Below are positions 33,147 through 42,287 of a stretch of DNA of 64,000 bases, piece by piece (within the stretch, counting starts at the first letter, position 1; every line of letters begins with the position of its first letter). The stretch covers positions 49,887 to 113,886 of the forward strand of contig OMIN01000113.1 of the NCBI GenBank assembly GCA_900299145.1, in the 5' to 3' direction. This DNA comes from Betaproteobacteria bacterium (GTDB taxonomy: Bacteria; Pseudomonadota; Gammaproteobacteria; Burkholderiales; SG8-41). Under the pieces are notes generated by a model. That model was given only the letters and a program-made list of their open reading frames with translations, was not told the origin of the DNA and did not search any database. The position numbers and the translations under genes are program-made.

Positions 33147-34151
33147 TTAGCGCGCCAACCCCAACTCCACCAACACCGCCTTCATGTCGGCATAGTCCTT
33201 GTCCAAATCCTTGCGGAATTGGGCGCTGGTGACGAAATCATCCGTCCAGTAGTTGCGTTCGAGTTCGGCTTTCCACTCAGCGCTTTGCGAGGCGCGGCGC
33301 AGTGCGCCTTCCCAGAAGGCGACTTGCGCGGCGGTCAAGCCCTTGGGGCCGACGATGGAGCGCCAGCCGCCGTAGATGAGGTTGACGCCCTGCTCTTTCC
33401 ACGTCGGCACGTTGGCGAATACGCCGGGCAGGCGCCGGTCCGCCGACACGCCCACCACCCTCAACTTGCCCGCCTGCACATGCGCGGCGACGTTGCCTGC
33501 GGCCGTGGTGACAAGTTCCAAGTGGCCGCCGAGCAAACCGGTGACGGCTTCGGCCGAGCCTTTGAAAGCGACGGCTTTGAGGTCACGCGCGTTGCCGCCG
33601 AAGGTTTTCACCAGCAGGCCTGCCGCGATGTGGTTGTGGCTGCCGAGCGAAGTGGCGAAGCCGAGCGGTACGGTTTGCGGCTCCTTTTTCAGGCGCTCAA
33701 GCAAGTCCTTGCCCGTTTTGCTGACTGAATTGGCGTTGACCGCAAACACCACGTAGTCGTTGAACAACGACGCAATCGGCGTGAAATCCTGATAACTGAT
33801 CTTGCTGGAACCGACGATATGGTTGGTCACCATCGCAGTGGTGCCCACCATCAGATAGTGCGCGTCGCCCGCGTGCGAATTGACGTAACTGAACATGATG
33901 TTGCCGCCGCCGCCGGGCTTGTTGACCACGGTGAGCGAGGTGGGCACCAGTTTCAGTTCGTTGAGCAGCTTTTCAATCGAGCGGCCGGTTTTGTCGTTGC
34001 TGCCGCCGGGGGCGGAGCCGACGACGATTTCGACGTTTTTGGTGGGGGTCCAGGTTTGGGCTGTGGCCGTGCTGCCAAACACGCTAAGCACGCCAAACAG
34101 TGCACCATAGAGCTCATGTTGTAAGTATTTGTTTTTAAAAATATATTTCAT
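33147..34151 (-). CDS. Bug/TctC-family solute-binding protein
   Basis: 334 residues starting MKYIFKNKYLQHELYG, where KNKYLQ is encoded by copy 13 of the AT-rich repeat, then a signal peptide ending STATAQ. It has the variant mature start TWTPTKNVEIVVGSAPGGSND with an added polar stretch, and AVAFKGSAEAVTGLLGGHLE in the cleft. It is a close paralogue of 34679-35701 (same segment order, shared VEI..GSAPGGSNDK, and similar C-termini), with the GIY-YIG element lying between. Tandem duplication is likely. Confidence 0.9.
   Translation of the reverse strand: MKYIFKNKYLQHELYGALFGVLSVFGSTATAQTWTPTKNVEIVVGSAPGGSNDKTGRSIEKLLNELKLVPTSLTVVNKPGGGGNIMFSYVNSHAGDAHYLMVGTTAMVTNHIVGSSKISYQDFTPIASLFNDYVVFAVNANSVSKTGKDLLERLKKEPQTVPLGFATSLGSHNHIAAGLLVKTFGGNARDLKAVAFKGSAEAVTGLLGGHLELVTTAAGNVAAHVQAGKLRVVGVSADRRLPGVFANVPTWKEQGVNLIYGGWRSIVGPKGLTAAQVAFWEGALRRASQSAEWKAELERNYWTDDFVTSAQFRKDLDKDYADMKAVLVELGLAR
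34120..34139 (-). repeat. Dispersed AT-rich junction repeat, copy 13
   Basis: Plus strand TGTAAGTATTTGTTTTTAAA followed by AATATATTTCAT. It encodes KNKYLQ in the N-terminus of the 33147-34151 Bug protein. Confidence 0.85.
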
Positions 34152-34255
34152 TTGCTGGTTTGTTGGTATCTACGAGCAAAGGTGCAGTGGAAATGCGCGC
34201 TTGATGTTAACCGTTTTCCCGCCACCGAACTTTCCTTTACCCACCTAAAGCACCG

Positions 34256-34618
34256 TGTCGTTCCCGCGAAGGCGGGAACCCATAACACACTTACCCTGCA
34301 ACCTCGTCAAACAAATCCCTCCAATGGGGATTGCGCTCTTGAATCAGCCGGATTTTCCATGCGCGCTCCCACTTCTTGATCTGCTTCTCGCGGGTAATAG
34401 CGGCGTGTGCGTCGTCGTGTGCCTCGTACCACACCAGACGCTTGATGCTGTGTTTGTTTGCGAAACCGTCAACAAACCCTTCACGGTGTTGCCACGTGCG
34501 TTTGATGAGGTTTGACGTTACGCCTACGTATAATGTCCCGTAACGGCTACTTGCGAGCATGTATACGTAGTACTGTTTGGACACTGTGTTATGGGTTCCC
34601 GCCTTCGCGGGAACGACA
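34256..34618. mobile_element. GIY-YIG mini-element with 33-bp terminal inverted repeats
   Basis: A 363-bp unit. Ends 34256-34288 and 34586-34618 are exact 33-base inverse copies, each containing a palindromic TTCCCGC...GCGGGAA core. Between them is one gene, a GIY-YIG endonuclease. No target duplication is obvious. It lies between two tandem Bug paralogues. The palindromic ends resemble the dispersed GTCATTCCCGC...GGGAATCC repeats common in betaproteobacteria and Neisseria, and suggest that the nuclease moves or maintains them. Confidence 0.75.
34291..34584 (-). CDS. Small GIY-YIG endonuclease
   Basis: 97 residues. Family pattern: YYVYMLASSRYGTLYVGVTSN gives the paired tyrosine strands (the GIY motif is degenerate, the YVG part kept), followed by a conserved arginine/histidine (IKRTWQHREG) and REKQIKKWERAWK, which supplies the glutamate-containing helix. 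Start is taken as GTG 34584, two bases inside the right terminal repeat; an internal ATG would lose the first strand. Such solitary domains cut DNA or are inserted in repeats. The gene occupies nearly the whole element. Confidence 0.82.
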   Translation of the reverse strand: MSKQYYVYMLASSRYGTLYVGVTSNLIKRTWQHREGFVDGFANKHSIKRLVWYEAHDDAHAAITREKQIKKWERAWKIRLIQERNPHWRDLFDEVAG

Positions 34619-34678
34619 GTGGTGGTAGGGTGCGGGCATCTTGACCGGAGAAGCAAGCATGAGATTTCCTGCGAAGCG

Positions 34679-35701
34679 CTATTTCGCCAACCCCACATCC
34701 ACCAGCACCTTACGTGTCTCGGCGTAGTCTTTTTCCAGTTCCTTGCGAAACTGTGCGCCCACTGTGAAATCATCCAGCCAGTAATTTCTTTCGAGGTCGG
34801 CTTTCCAGCCGGGGTTTTGCGCCACGCGCCGCATGGCCTCTTCCCAGAACGCGAGTTGCGCGGCGGGCAGATTGCGCGGGCCAAACACGCCGCCCCAACT
34901 GCCCGACACCACGTCAACGCCCAGTTCCTTACACGTCGGCACATGCGCCAGCGCGCCGTGAAAACGCCGCGGCGTGGCGGCGGCGAGCACGCGCATTTTG
35001 CCACCGCCCAAGTGCACCACTGAGTTGATCGCACCGAGGATTGCCACGTCGATGTGTCCGCCGAGCAGCGAACTGATCGCCTCGGCCGAGCCCTTGAACA
35101 CCACCACTTTCAGGTCGCGCGGATTGCCGCCGATGGCGCGCATCAGCATGCCCGCGCCGATATGGCGGCTGTTCCCGAACGCGCTGGCAAAGCCAATGGA
35201 CAGCGACTGCGGCTTGGTTTTCAATCGTTCAAGCAAATCTTTGCCGGTTTTCAGCGGCGAATCACTGTTCACCGCAAACACGATGTAATCGTTCATCAGC
35301 GACGCGATCGGCGTGAAATCGGTGTAGCTCATTTTCGAGGCGCCGATGATGTGATTGCTGATCATGGTCGAACCGCCGAGCAGCAAGAAATGCCCATCAC
35401 CCGGATGCGTGTTGGCATACGCCATCGAAATCGACCCGCCGCCGCCGGGCTTGCTGACGACCGTCATCGACGTTGGGATCAACTTTGTTTCCGCCAGCGC
35501 TTTTTCAACTTCGCGCGCGCGTTTGTCGTTGCTGCCGCCGGGCGCGGAGCCGTGGATGATTTCAACGTTTTTGGTGGGCAACCATGCCGCGCTTGCCCCC
35601 GTGGCCGCAGGCTGCGCGCTGGAAGGCGTGGCCATTTGCAAAAAACAAATTACGCAGATCAGCGCAAGGATGCACTGCTGTAAGTGTTTGTTTTTATTCA
35701 T
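34679..35701 (-). CDS. Bug/TctC-family solute-binding protein
   Basis: 340 residues, opening MNKNKHLQQCILALICVICF (repeat-encoded NKNKHLQ, copy 14) then a signal ending SSAQP. Mature start WLPTKNVEIIHGSAPGGSNDK. It parallels the neighbouring 33147 gene, and differences such as VVFKGSAEAISSLLGGHIDV and GVFGPRNLPAAQ suggest a changed ligand. An upstream in-frame ATG at 35746 is ignored because the repeat-borne ATG is closer to the signal peptide. Confidence 0.9.
   Translation of the reverse strand: MNKNKHLQQCILALICVICFLQMATPSSAQPAATGASAAWLPTKNVEIIHGSAPGGSNDKRAREVEKALAETKLIPTSMTVVSKPGGGGSISMAYANTHPGDGHFLLLGGSTMISNHIIGASKMSYTDFTPIASLMNDYIVFAVNSDSPLKTGKDLLERLKTKPQSLSIGFASAFGNSRHIGAGMLMRAIGGNPRDLKVVVFKGSAEAISSLLGGHIDVAILGAINSVVHLGGGKMRVLAAATPRRFHGALAHVPTCKELGVDVVSGSWGGVFGPRNLPAAQLAFWEEAMRRVAQNPGWKADLERNYWLDDFTVGAQFRKELEKDYAETRKVLVDVGLAK
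35679..35698 (-). repeat. Dispersed AT-rich junction repeat, copy 14
   Basis: Plus strand TGTAAGTGTTTGTTTTTATT followed by CATTATTG. Variant C for T (minus strand AAACAC) in the core. Encodes NKNKHLQ at the start of the 34679-35701 protein. Confidence 0.85.
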
Positions 35702-35748
35702 TATTGTGTCGTCTACTGCAGGCAGGTCAGGCAACCGCAGCCGCACCG

Positions 35749-36096
35749 CTAATCCACGGGAATAAACAAACTGCGCCGCAGTCCTTCCAACCCTTCCGAC
35801 AAATGCCCCTTGCCGTGCGTGTCCTCAACCAGCAGAACTTCGCCCTGGCCGATGATGCGGGACTCGCCGTCGCTGGCGGTAATTTTCACGCCCGATTGCA
35901 GGTTGACGATGTACTGTTTGCGCGGCGCGGTATGCCAATCCACCGTGTTGTCGGATTTGGTCTCGCGAAAAATGATGCCGGTGGCGGGCAGGCGTTTGGA
36001 CAGGCGGCTGCCGCGCCGTTCTTCGGCCCAATCGACTTCGATATCACGAAAATGCGATTCGCCTTTGTCGTCGGTGTAAAGGTTGTGGATGCGCAT
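35749..36096 (-). CDS. Cupin-like regulatory/metabolic protein
   Basis: 115 residues. RmlC-like cupin: ATGIIFRETKSDNTVDWHTA, KQYIVNLQSGVKITASDGE, then GQGEVLLVEDTHGKGHLSEG. Only part of the classical metal-binding motif 1 is present. ATG 36096 is preceded by GGGAG. No domain partner. Divergent from the M20 hydrolase at 36225. Confidence 0.75.
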   Translation of the reverse strand: MRIHNLYTDDKGESHFRDIEVDWAEERRGSRLSKRLPATGIIFRETKSDNTVDWHTAPRKQYIVNLQSGVKITASDGESRIIGQGEVLLVEDTHGKGHLSEGLEGLRRSLFIPVD

Positions 36097-36224
36097 GACG
36101 TCTCCCGGGTTGGCTGTGGTGAGCGGGCATTATAGCGCCCGCCACATTGGCTTCCGCGGGGGCTCGTGGTCTAATCAGTTCGCGATGCGCCAGCACTGGC
36201 GCAAACTTTCCGGAGGGCAACGTC

Positions 36225-37394
36225 ATGGCAGTCATCGAATCCATTGAAATCATGCGGGACGAAATGACGCGCTGGCGGCGCGACATCCACGCGCATCCCG
36301 AATTGGGCTTCGAGGAAAACCGCACGGCGGCCATCGTTGCGCAGAAACTGCGCGAGTACGGCCTGGAAGTGCATACCGGCATCGGCAAAACCGGCGTAGT
36401 GGGTGTGCTGCGCGCGGGTGATTCGACGCGCGCTGTGGGCCTGCGCGCGGACATGGACGCGCTGCCGATTGATGAGGCGAACTGCTTCGAGCACCGCTCC
36501 ACGCACGCCGGACGCATGCACGCCTGCGGCCACGACGGGCACACCACCATGCTGCTGGGCGCGGCGAAATATCTTGCAGAAACAAAGCGATTCAACGGCG
36601 TGGTGAATTTTATTTTTCAGCCGGCGGAGGAAGGCATCGGCGGCGCGCGTGCGATGATCGCCGACGGGTTGTTCGACAAATTTCCCTGTGAGGCCATCTT
36701 CGGCATGCACAACCGCCCCGGCCTGCCGGTGGGGCAATTCGCGGTGCGCGCGGGGCCGATGATGGCGGGTGGCGCGTTTTTTGATATTGCCATCACCGGC
36801 AAGGGCGCGCACGGCGCGCGGCCCGAAGCGGGCATCGACCCCGTGCTGGTGGCGTCGCAAATCGTCGTTGCGCTGCAAAGCATCGTCTCGCGTAACGTGC
36901 GGCCGGTCGACCCGGCAGTGGTGTCGGTGACCATGATTCACAGCGGCGACGCCTACAACGTGATTCCCCAAACGGCGAAGCTCGCAGGCACCGTGCGCGC
37001 GTTCACGCACGAGTCCATGACGCTCATTGAAAGCGCCATGCGGCGCGTGGTGACGGCCACCGCGCAGGCGTTTGGCGCGAAAGCCGAACTGGATTTTCGC
37101 CTGACCTTCGCGCCAACGGTCAACGACGCGAAAGAGGCCGAATTCGCTGCTGCGGTATGCGCGGACGTGGCCGGCGCGGGCAATGTACACCGCAACCCGA
37201 ATCTGATCGCCGCCTCGGAAGACTTTTCATTCATGCTGGAAAAAGTCCCCGGCTGCTATTTCAACATCGGCAACGGCGCCGGTGAAGGCGCGTGCGAAGT
37301 GCACAACCCGGCTTACGACTTCAATGACGAAGCGCTGCCGCTTGGCGCAAGCGTGTTTGCGCGGATTGTAGAGACGCGGCTAAGCCGCGCTTAA
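36225..37394 (+). CDS. M20-family amidohydrolase (hippurate hydrolase-like)
   Basis: 389 residues of M20D peptidase type, which hydrolyse N-acylated amino acids. Metal-binding segments: HAHPELGFEE near the N-terminus, RMHACGHDGHTTM (two His and Asp), FIFQPAEEGIGGARAM with the catalytic and metal Glu, and FGMHNRPGLPVGQF. The lid dimerisation domain lies in the middle. GGAGGG precedes the ATG. The last codons (ETRLSRA) and a short palindrome overlap (37375-37389). It is convergent with the Bug gene that follows. Confidence 0.93.
   Translation: MAVIESIEIMRDEMTRWRRDIHAHPELGFEENRTAAIVAQKLREYGLEVHTGIGKTGVVGVLRAGDSTRAVGLRADMDALPIDEANCFEHRSTHAGRMHACGHDGHTTMLLGAAKYLAETKRFNGVVNFIFQPAEEGIGGARAMIADGLFDKFPCEAIFGMHNRPGLPVGQFAVRAGPMMAGGAFFDIAITGKGAHGARPEAGIDPVLVASQIVVALQSIVSRNVRPVDPAVVSVTMIHSGDAYNVIPQTAKLAGTVRAFTHESMTLIESAMRRVVTATAQAFGAKAELDFRLTFAPTVNDAKEAEFAAAVCADVAGAGNVHRNPNLIAASEDFSFMLEKVPGCYFNIGNGAGEGACEVHNPAYDFNDEALPLGASVFARIVETRLSRA
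37375..37389. repeat. Small palindrome at the end of the M20 gene
   Basis: CGCGGCT-A-AGCCGCG forms a 7-bp stem inside the last codons of the M20 gene. It could act as a short hairpin between convergent genes, but without a U tract it is weak evidence for termination. Confidence 0.35.
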
Positions 37395-37406
37395 CTCAAA
37401 AATTGC

Positions 37407-38366
37407 TCACAGCTTCGGCAAATTCGCCGCCGTAGCCAGCTTGCGGTACAGCTCGATTTCCGCAAGGATGAATTTCGTGAACGCCTCCGGCGTGCCGCCT
37501 TGCGGTTCCAGCCCCTCGACGAGATAGCGCTCGCGGATATCCTTGCTGGCGAGCACCTTGCCCACTTCCACGTTGACTTTGGTGACGATATCGCGTGGCG
37601 TTTTAGCGGGCGCCAGCAGGCCAAACCAGGTCGACGCCTCGTAGCCCTTGAGGCCGCTTTCGTCAAACGTCGGCACGTCGGGAATCGCCGGGAAGCGCTT
37701 CAAGCTGCCGATGCCAATGGCGCGTAGCCGCTGGCTCTTGATGTGTGGCACGAGTATCGGCACACCGCTGATGCTCATTTCCAGATGGCCGCCGATGAGA
37801 TCGGTGATTGCAGGCGCGTTGCCCTTGTACGGCACGTGATTCAGCTTGATGCCCGCCATGTGATTCAACAGCTCGCCTGCCATGTGATTGGAGCTGGCCA
37901 CGCCGGAGGTGCCATAGTTCAATTGACCCGGTTTGGATTTGGCGAGCGCGATCAGTTCCTTCAGCGTTTTCGCCGGCAGCGACGGGTGAACAACCAGCAC
38001 GTTGGCGCCCTTCACGCACAACACCACCGGCGCAAGATCGCGCTGCAGATCAAACGGCATCTTCGCCACGACGGCAACGTTGATCGCGCTCGCCGCACTG
38101 GCCAGCAGCAGCGTGTAACCATCGGGTGCGGAACGCACCACCATGTCGGCGCCTATGTTGGTGTAACCGCCGGGGCGGTTATCGACAATGAACTGCTGGC
38201 CTAGCGCCTCGGTGAGCTTGGCGCTGATGGTGCGGCCGGTGAAATCGGTGTTGCCACCCGCGACAAAGGGCACCACGATGCGCACGGTTTTCGTGGGGTA
38301 GCCTTGGGCCTGCGCCGTCGCCGCCCCGATAGCGAGGCTCGCCGTAAGTATCTGTTTTAATTGCAT
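37407..38366 (-). CDS. Bug/TctC-family solute-binding protein
   Basis: 319 residues. Starts MQLKQILTASLAIGAATAQAQ, where QLKQILT is the protein form of copy 15 of the repeat, followed by the signal cleavage and GYPTKTVRIVVPFVAGGNTD. The cleft strand is HVPYKGNAPAITDLIGGHLE. The shorter signal peptide means the repeat makes up most of the n-region. The downstream neighbour M20 enzyme (convergent) could relate to its ligand. Confidence 0.9.
   Translation of the reverse strand: MQLKQILTASLAIGAATAQAQGYPTKTVRIVVPFVAGGNTDFTGRTISAKLTEALGQQFIVDNRPGGYTNIGADMVVRSAPDGYTLLLASAASAINVAVVAKMPFDLQRDLAPVVLCVKGANVLVVHPSLPAKTLKELIALAKSKPGQLNYGTSGVASSNHMAGELLNHMAGIKLNHVPYKGNAPAITDLIGGHLEMSISGVPILVPHIKSQRLRAIGIGSLKRFPAIPDVPTFDESGLKGYEASTWFGLLAPAKTPRDIVTKVNVEVGKVLASKDIRERYLVEGLEPQGGTPEAFTKFILAEIELYRKLATAANLPKL
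38343..38362 (-). repeat. Dispersed AT-rich junction repeat, copy 15
   Basis: Plus strand CGTAAGTATCTGTTTTAATT, followed by GCATTATTTATT. It encodes QLKQILT in the signal peptide of the 37407-38366 Bug protein; the frame used differs from the NKNKYL copies. Confidence 0.85.
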
Positions 38367-38372
38367 TATTTA

Positions 38373-39389
38373 TTAGCCTGTGCGCAACACTTCATTGGTC
38401 ATTGGCTTTTGGCCGTTCGCATACTGTTCGAGAATGCGCGCGAAGCAGTCGAACACACGCCGCTCGTTGCCGCGCGAGCTGGTCGAGTTGTGCGGCGTGA
38501 CGATAACATTCGGCAAGCCCCACAGCGGCGACTCGGCGGGCAGAGGCTCCTGCTCGAACACGTCCAGATACGCGCCGGCGAGATGGCCGCTCTTTAAAGA
38601 TTCGATCATCGCCGCTTCGTCGATCACCTCGCCGCGCGACACGTTCATCACATGCGCGCCCTTGGGCAACAGTGCCAGGCGCTGCGCGTTTAGGAGTTTG
38701 CGCGTTTCCGCCGTCAGCGGGCTGCACAGCATCAGCCATTGCGCGCGCGGCAGCAACTTATCGATCTGATCGGGCGTGTGCATTTCGTCGACCGGATCGT
38801 CCGGCTTTTTCGGGCTGCGGCGCACGCCGATGACGTGCATGCCGAGTGCCTTGGCGAGTCGCGCGAACTCCGTGCCAATCGCGCCCATGCCGTACACCAC
38901 CACGGTCTGCCCCGGCAGATCGGGCGGCGAATCCTGCAGGCGCACCTGCTGCCAGCGGCGCTCGGCCTGCTGGCGCAGCCACAGCGGAAAGCCGCGCGAC
39001 AGCATCAGCATGCCGGTAATTGCCGTCTGCGAAATCGGCAGCGCGGTGGTGCCGGCGGACGTGGTGACGCGCACGCCGCGCTCCAGCATTTCGGTGTAGA
39101 TCGGATGATCGACGCCAATGTTGAAAACATGGATCCACTTGATGTTGGGGCCCTTGCGCACCGCCGAAAAAAACTGCCGCGCATGCGAGGGGTTCAGGTC
39201 CTGCGAGTAAAACGCGATCTCGCCGCGCGCGACGTCGGCCTCCGGCAGCCGGCCATCCTTGTCTTCCGGCAACGCCAACACTTCGTGCGGCAAATTCAGG
39301 CGGGCAACGAGGGCCGTGAGTTCCGCCGCAAAAACGGCGTGGCAGCGGTGGGAAACGATCAATGCGGGGCGGGCGGATGTGGTGGACAT
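38373..39389 (-). CDS. D-2-hydroxyacid dehydrogenase family protein
   Basis: 338 residues, NAD-dependent, of the glyoxylate/phosphoglycerate dehydrogenase type. Features: VVVYGMGAIGTEFARLAKALG (cofactor GxGxxG), the substrate Arg in MNVSRGEVIDE, the Glu in LDVFEQEPLP and the catalytic His in VIVTPHNSTSS. ATG 39389 is chosen over in-frame upstream options, which would not fit the first strand. It is only six bases after the start of the Bug gene on the same strand, so they are likely co-transcribed and may handle one acid. Confidence 0.9.
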   Translation of the reverse strand: MSTTSARPALIVSHRCHAVFAAELTALVARLNLPHEVLALPEDKDGRLPEADVARGEIAFYSQDLNPSHARQFFSAVRKGPNIKWIHVFNIGVDHPIYTEMLERGVRVTTSAGTTALPISQTAITGMLMLSRGFPLWLRQQAERRWQQVRLQDSPPDLPGQTVVVYGMGAIGTEFARLAKALGMHVIGVRRSPKKPDDPVDEMHTPDQIDKLLPRAQWLMLCSPLTAETRKLLNAQRLALLPKGAHVMNVSRGEVIDEAAMIESLKSGHLAGAYLDVFEQEPLPAESPLWGLPNVIVTPHNSTSSRGNERRVFDCFARILEQYANGQKPMTNEVLRTG

Positions 39390-39499
39390 GGCGGACGCGA
39401 TTTGATGGGGGGTGAAATGGATGGAAAATTGCTTGTGAATGGGCGGGGATTTTACCCGCACTTTGATAAGATTCGCCGCTTATCAAGGAGCGCATTCCC

Positions 39500-40633
39500 G
39501 TGGACATCACCACCCTCGAACTCACCCAACAACTGATCACCCGCAAGTCGCAATTCCCGGACGACGCCGGTTGCCTCGACATTCTGATCCCTTTGCTCGA
39601 ACCGCTGGGCTTCAAGTGTGAACGTATCGACATGGGCGGCGTCAGCAATTTGTGGGCCCGGCGCGGCACGGCAAAGCCGCTGGTGTGCTTCGCCGGCCAT
39701 ACCGACGTGGTGCCCACCGGCCCGCTCGATCAGTGGCATACCGACCCGTTTACGCCCACCATCAAGGACGGCTGGCTTTACGGGCGCGGCGCCGCCGACA
39801 TGAAAACCTCGCTCGCCGCATTTGTGGTGGCGCTGCGTGAATTCATCAAAGAACACCCGGATCACCCCGGCTCGCTGGCGGTAATGTTCACCTCCGACGA
39901 AGAAGGCCCGGCCATCGACGGCACGGTGCGCGTGGTGCAGGCGCTGGCCGAGCGCGGCGAAAAACTCGATTACTGCATTGTCGGCGAACCGACCAGCGTG
40001 AAAAAACTCGGCGACATGATCAAAAACGGCCGCCGCGGCTCATTCACCGGCGTGCTGACGGTGAAGGGCATCCAGGGCCACGTGGCCTATCCCGACATGG
40101 CGCGTAACCCGATCCACGAAGTCGCGGGCGCCATCGCGGAGCTTGCGCAAACCAAGTGGGACAACGGCAACGAATATTTTCCGCCGACCACCTGGCAGAT
40201 TTCCAATTTCAATTCGGGCACGGGGGCGAACAACGTCATTCCCGGCTCCGCCACCGTGCGCTTTAACTTCCGCCACTCCACCGCGAGCAACATCGAATCG
40301 CTGGAAACGCGCGTGGTCAATATTCTCGACAAACACGGCGTGCACTACGACATCGAGTGGCGCGTCGACGGCCGGCCGTTCCTCACGCCGCGCGGCGATC
40401 TGGTCGACGCGTTGGCGAAGGCGATCAAACAGGTCACCGGCGTCGACACCGAGCTTTCAACCACCGGCGGCACCTCGGATGGCCGCTTCATCGCCGACAT
40501 CTGCCCGCAAGTAGTGGAGTTCGGCCCGACCAATGCGACGATCCACAAGCTCAACGAATGCGTAGGCGTGGAAGAAATCGAGCCGCTGCAGAAGATTTAC
40601 AAGCAGGTGTTGGTGAATCTACTGATCAAGTGA
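39500..40633 (+). CDS. dapE: Succinyl-diaminopimelate desuccinylase
   Basis: 377 residues of M20A type; it hydrolyses N-succinyl-LL-diaminopimelate in lysine and cell-wall synthesis. Both zinc-site segments are clear: [17 protein letters not shown] and [18 protein letters not shown], then [14 protein letters not shown], with a dimerisation domain following and [14 protein letters not shown] near the C-terminus. GTG start at 39500, preceded by AAGGAG. Length matches the family. Essential housekeeping gene, expressed from its own upstream region. Confidence 0.95.
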   Translation: MDITTLELTQQLITRKSQFPDDAGCLDILIPLLEPLGFKCERIDMGGVSNLWARRGTAKPLVCFAGHTDVVPTGPLDQWHTDPFTPTIKDGWLYGRGAADMKTSLAAFVVALREFIKEHPDHPGSLAVMFTSDEEGPAIDGTVRVVQALAERGEKLDYCIVGEPTSVKKLGDMIKNGRRGSFTGVLTVKGIQGHVAYPDMARNPIHEVAGAIAELAQTKWDNGNEYFPPTTWQISNFNSGTGANNVIPGSATVRFNFRHSTASNIESLETRVVNILDKHGVHYDIEWRVDGRPFLTPRGDLVDALAKAIKQVTGVDTELSTTGGTSDGRFIADICPQVVEFGPTNATIHKLNECVGVEEIEPLQKIYKQVLVNLLIK

Positions 40634-40772
40634 ATGGACGGTGGTTACTCGATAGAAAATGGCTTAGGTGACTGGCCGAAATCGACCCTAACCTGCCAGA
40701 CGACCATCAAAGGCACCGGCCCAAAAGCTGCCGTTCACTGAACGATTCAGCACACAGGTTTTGCTGCTTCTT
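40634..40772. other. Intergenic stretch of unclear content
   Basis: 139 bases after dapE with no supportable reading frame or hairpin. It sits at the boundary of a lower-GC block (about 40.7-41.4 kb) containing one AHSA1-type gene. Confidence 0.4.
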
Positions 40773-41180
40773 CTACCGACGACCTTCAACGTGCTTGCTA
40801 AAATTATTTAGGATGGCCTGCCATCCACCACGTTGCATTTCGACAGGATTTTCTGATTCAGCGTCGAATGTCACCCGTACCGTGACAGCGTTGCCGGTGG
40901 GCACGAACTCGACCTGCGCAGTACGGTCACCAAAAGAATACTCAATCAGTTTGTGCTCCACAATTTTTGTATAAGTGCCTGCGAAGTCAAAACCCATACT
41001 GCCATCTTTCGCTTCCATGCGTGAAGAAAATGCGCCACCAACCCTCAAGTCCCCTGATGCACGCGGACAGTGCCAGTCGTCGACTGCGAAATTCCACTTT
41101 GTGATTTCGTCGGGAGTTGTGTATGCGTTCCAGACCTTGGCAATAGGGGCATTGACGACAGTTTCAACGGTGATTTTCAC
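40773..41180 (-). CDS. AHSA1/SRPBCC-domain protein
   Basis: 135 residues with the START/Bet v1-like fold: VKITVETVVNAPIAKVWNAYTTP opens the fold, KWNFAVDDWHCP follows, and the C-terminal helix is VEMQRGGWQAILNNFSKHVE. Such small proteins bind hydrophobic ligands. The GTG start at 41180 follows AAGGAA. Its base composition is more AT-rich than its neighbours, and the surrounding gaps are low-GC, which suggests acquisition. Distinct from the AHSA1 genes at 60717 and 62125. Confidence 0.82.
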   Translation of the reverse strand: MKITVETVVNAPIAKVWNAYTTPDEITKWNFAVDDWHCPRASGDLRVGGAFSSRMEAKDGSMGFDFAGTYTKIVEHKLIEYSFGDRTAQVEFVPTGNAVTVRVTFDAESENPVEMQRGGWQAILNNFSKHVEGRR

Positions 41181-41396
41181 GGTGTGGTTCCTTGAATGTA
41201 TACCTAAAGGGAAAATAATTATTGTTTGCATCTTCTAGTCGAATGGGAAAGGCCAATTTCGACAAGAGTTTTCGCTTTTTTTGAAACTGATGAACACTTC
41301 ACTCCTTAGCAGACTGCCATGAAATTCCACAAATGGCCGAGAGTCGCCACTCGACAACAGGTATTCCCAACAGTGTCTGTCACAGCAGGTCAAAAA

Positions 41397-42287
41397 TCAC
41401 CCAGCATCAAACGCCTTATCCCCCTCGGGATCAGCAATCCCCGTGGCAAATACCGCTTTAAAATCAAATAGTTGTCGATCCAGCATATGTGACGGTGTAA
41501 TGTTCTGCAAAGCCGTCAAAATCGTCTCCACACGCCCCGGAAACTTCTTCTCCCACTCACGCAGCAGCGCTTTCGCTTCCTTGCGTTTGAGGTTTTCCTG
41601 CGAGCCGCACAGGGTGCAGGGGATGATCGGGAACTGTTTGACCTCGGCCCACTCGGCGAGGTCTTTTTCTTCGCAGTAGGCGAGCGGGCGGATCACGATG
41701 TGTTTGCCGTCGTCGGACATCAGCTTGGGCGGCATGGTTTTCAGTTTGCCGCCGTAGAACATATTCAGTAAAAACGTTTCGAGGATGTCGTCGCGATGAT
41801 GGCCGAGCGCGATTTTGGTGGCGCCCAACTCAGTGGCCACGCGATACAGCACCCCGCGCCGCAGCCGCGAGCACAGTGAGCACATGGTCTTGCCTTCGGG
41901 AATCACGCGCTTGACGATGCTGTAGGTGTCCTGCTCCTCGATGTGAAACGGCACACCGAGTTGCTTGAGGTAATCGGGCAGCACATGTTCGGGAAAGCCC
42001 GGCTGCTTCTGATCGAGATTCACCGCCACAATGTCGAAATGTATCGGCGCGTGTTCCTTGAGATGCAGCAGAATATCCAGCAGTGCATAGCTGTCCTTGC
42101 CGCCCGACAGGCACACCATCCCCTTGTCGCCGTCGCGGATCATGTCGAAATCGGCGATGGCCTGCCCCGCCAGCCGCCGCAGGCGCTTGGCGAGCTTGTT
42201 CGACTCGTAGCCCTGCTTGCGCTCTTTGTTGCTGCGCGGCGCAAAGTGAATCGGGTGAATAACTTGCGTGTCCACGAGCTTGTTCAT
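41397..42287 (-). CDS. ttcA: tRNA 2-thiocytidine biosynthesis protein
   Basis: 296 residues. ATP-binding PP-loop SGGKDS (61-66) and the two cysteine pairs MCSLC and PCTLC that bind the Fe-S cluster used for sulfur transfer to cytidine 32 of tRNA. The family-typical [21 protein letters not shown] precedes the P-loop. Its start overlaps the pteridine reductase stop by four bases (42284-42287), so translation is coupled. This ttcA-reductase-MidA neighbourhood is typical of Burkholderiales. Confidence 0.95.
   Translation of the reverse strand: MNKLVDTQVIHPIHFAPRSNKERKQGYESNKLAKRLRRLAGQAIADFDMIRDGDKGMVCLSGGKDSYALLDILLHLKEHAPIHFDIVAVNLDQKQPGFPEHVLPDYLKQLGVPFHIEEQDTYSIVKRVIPEGKTMCSLCSRLRRGVLYRVATELGATKIALGHHRDDILETFLLNMFYGGKLKTMPPKLMSDDGKHIVIRPLAYCEEKDLAEWAEVKQFPIIPCTLCGSQENLKRKEAKALLREWEKKFPGRVETILTALQNITPSHMLDRQLFDFKAVFATGIADPEGDKAFDAG

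Noticed and set aside
35640..35660. AAAAAACAAATTACG in the signal peptide of a Bug gene as another repeat copy.
   Set aside because: Half the core is absent and it is in the opposite orientation to the true copy 40 bases away; chance in an A-rich stretch is likely.
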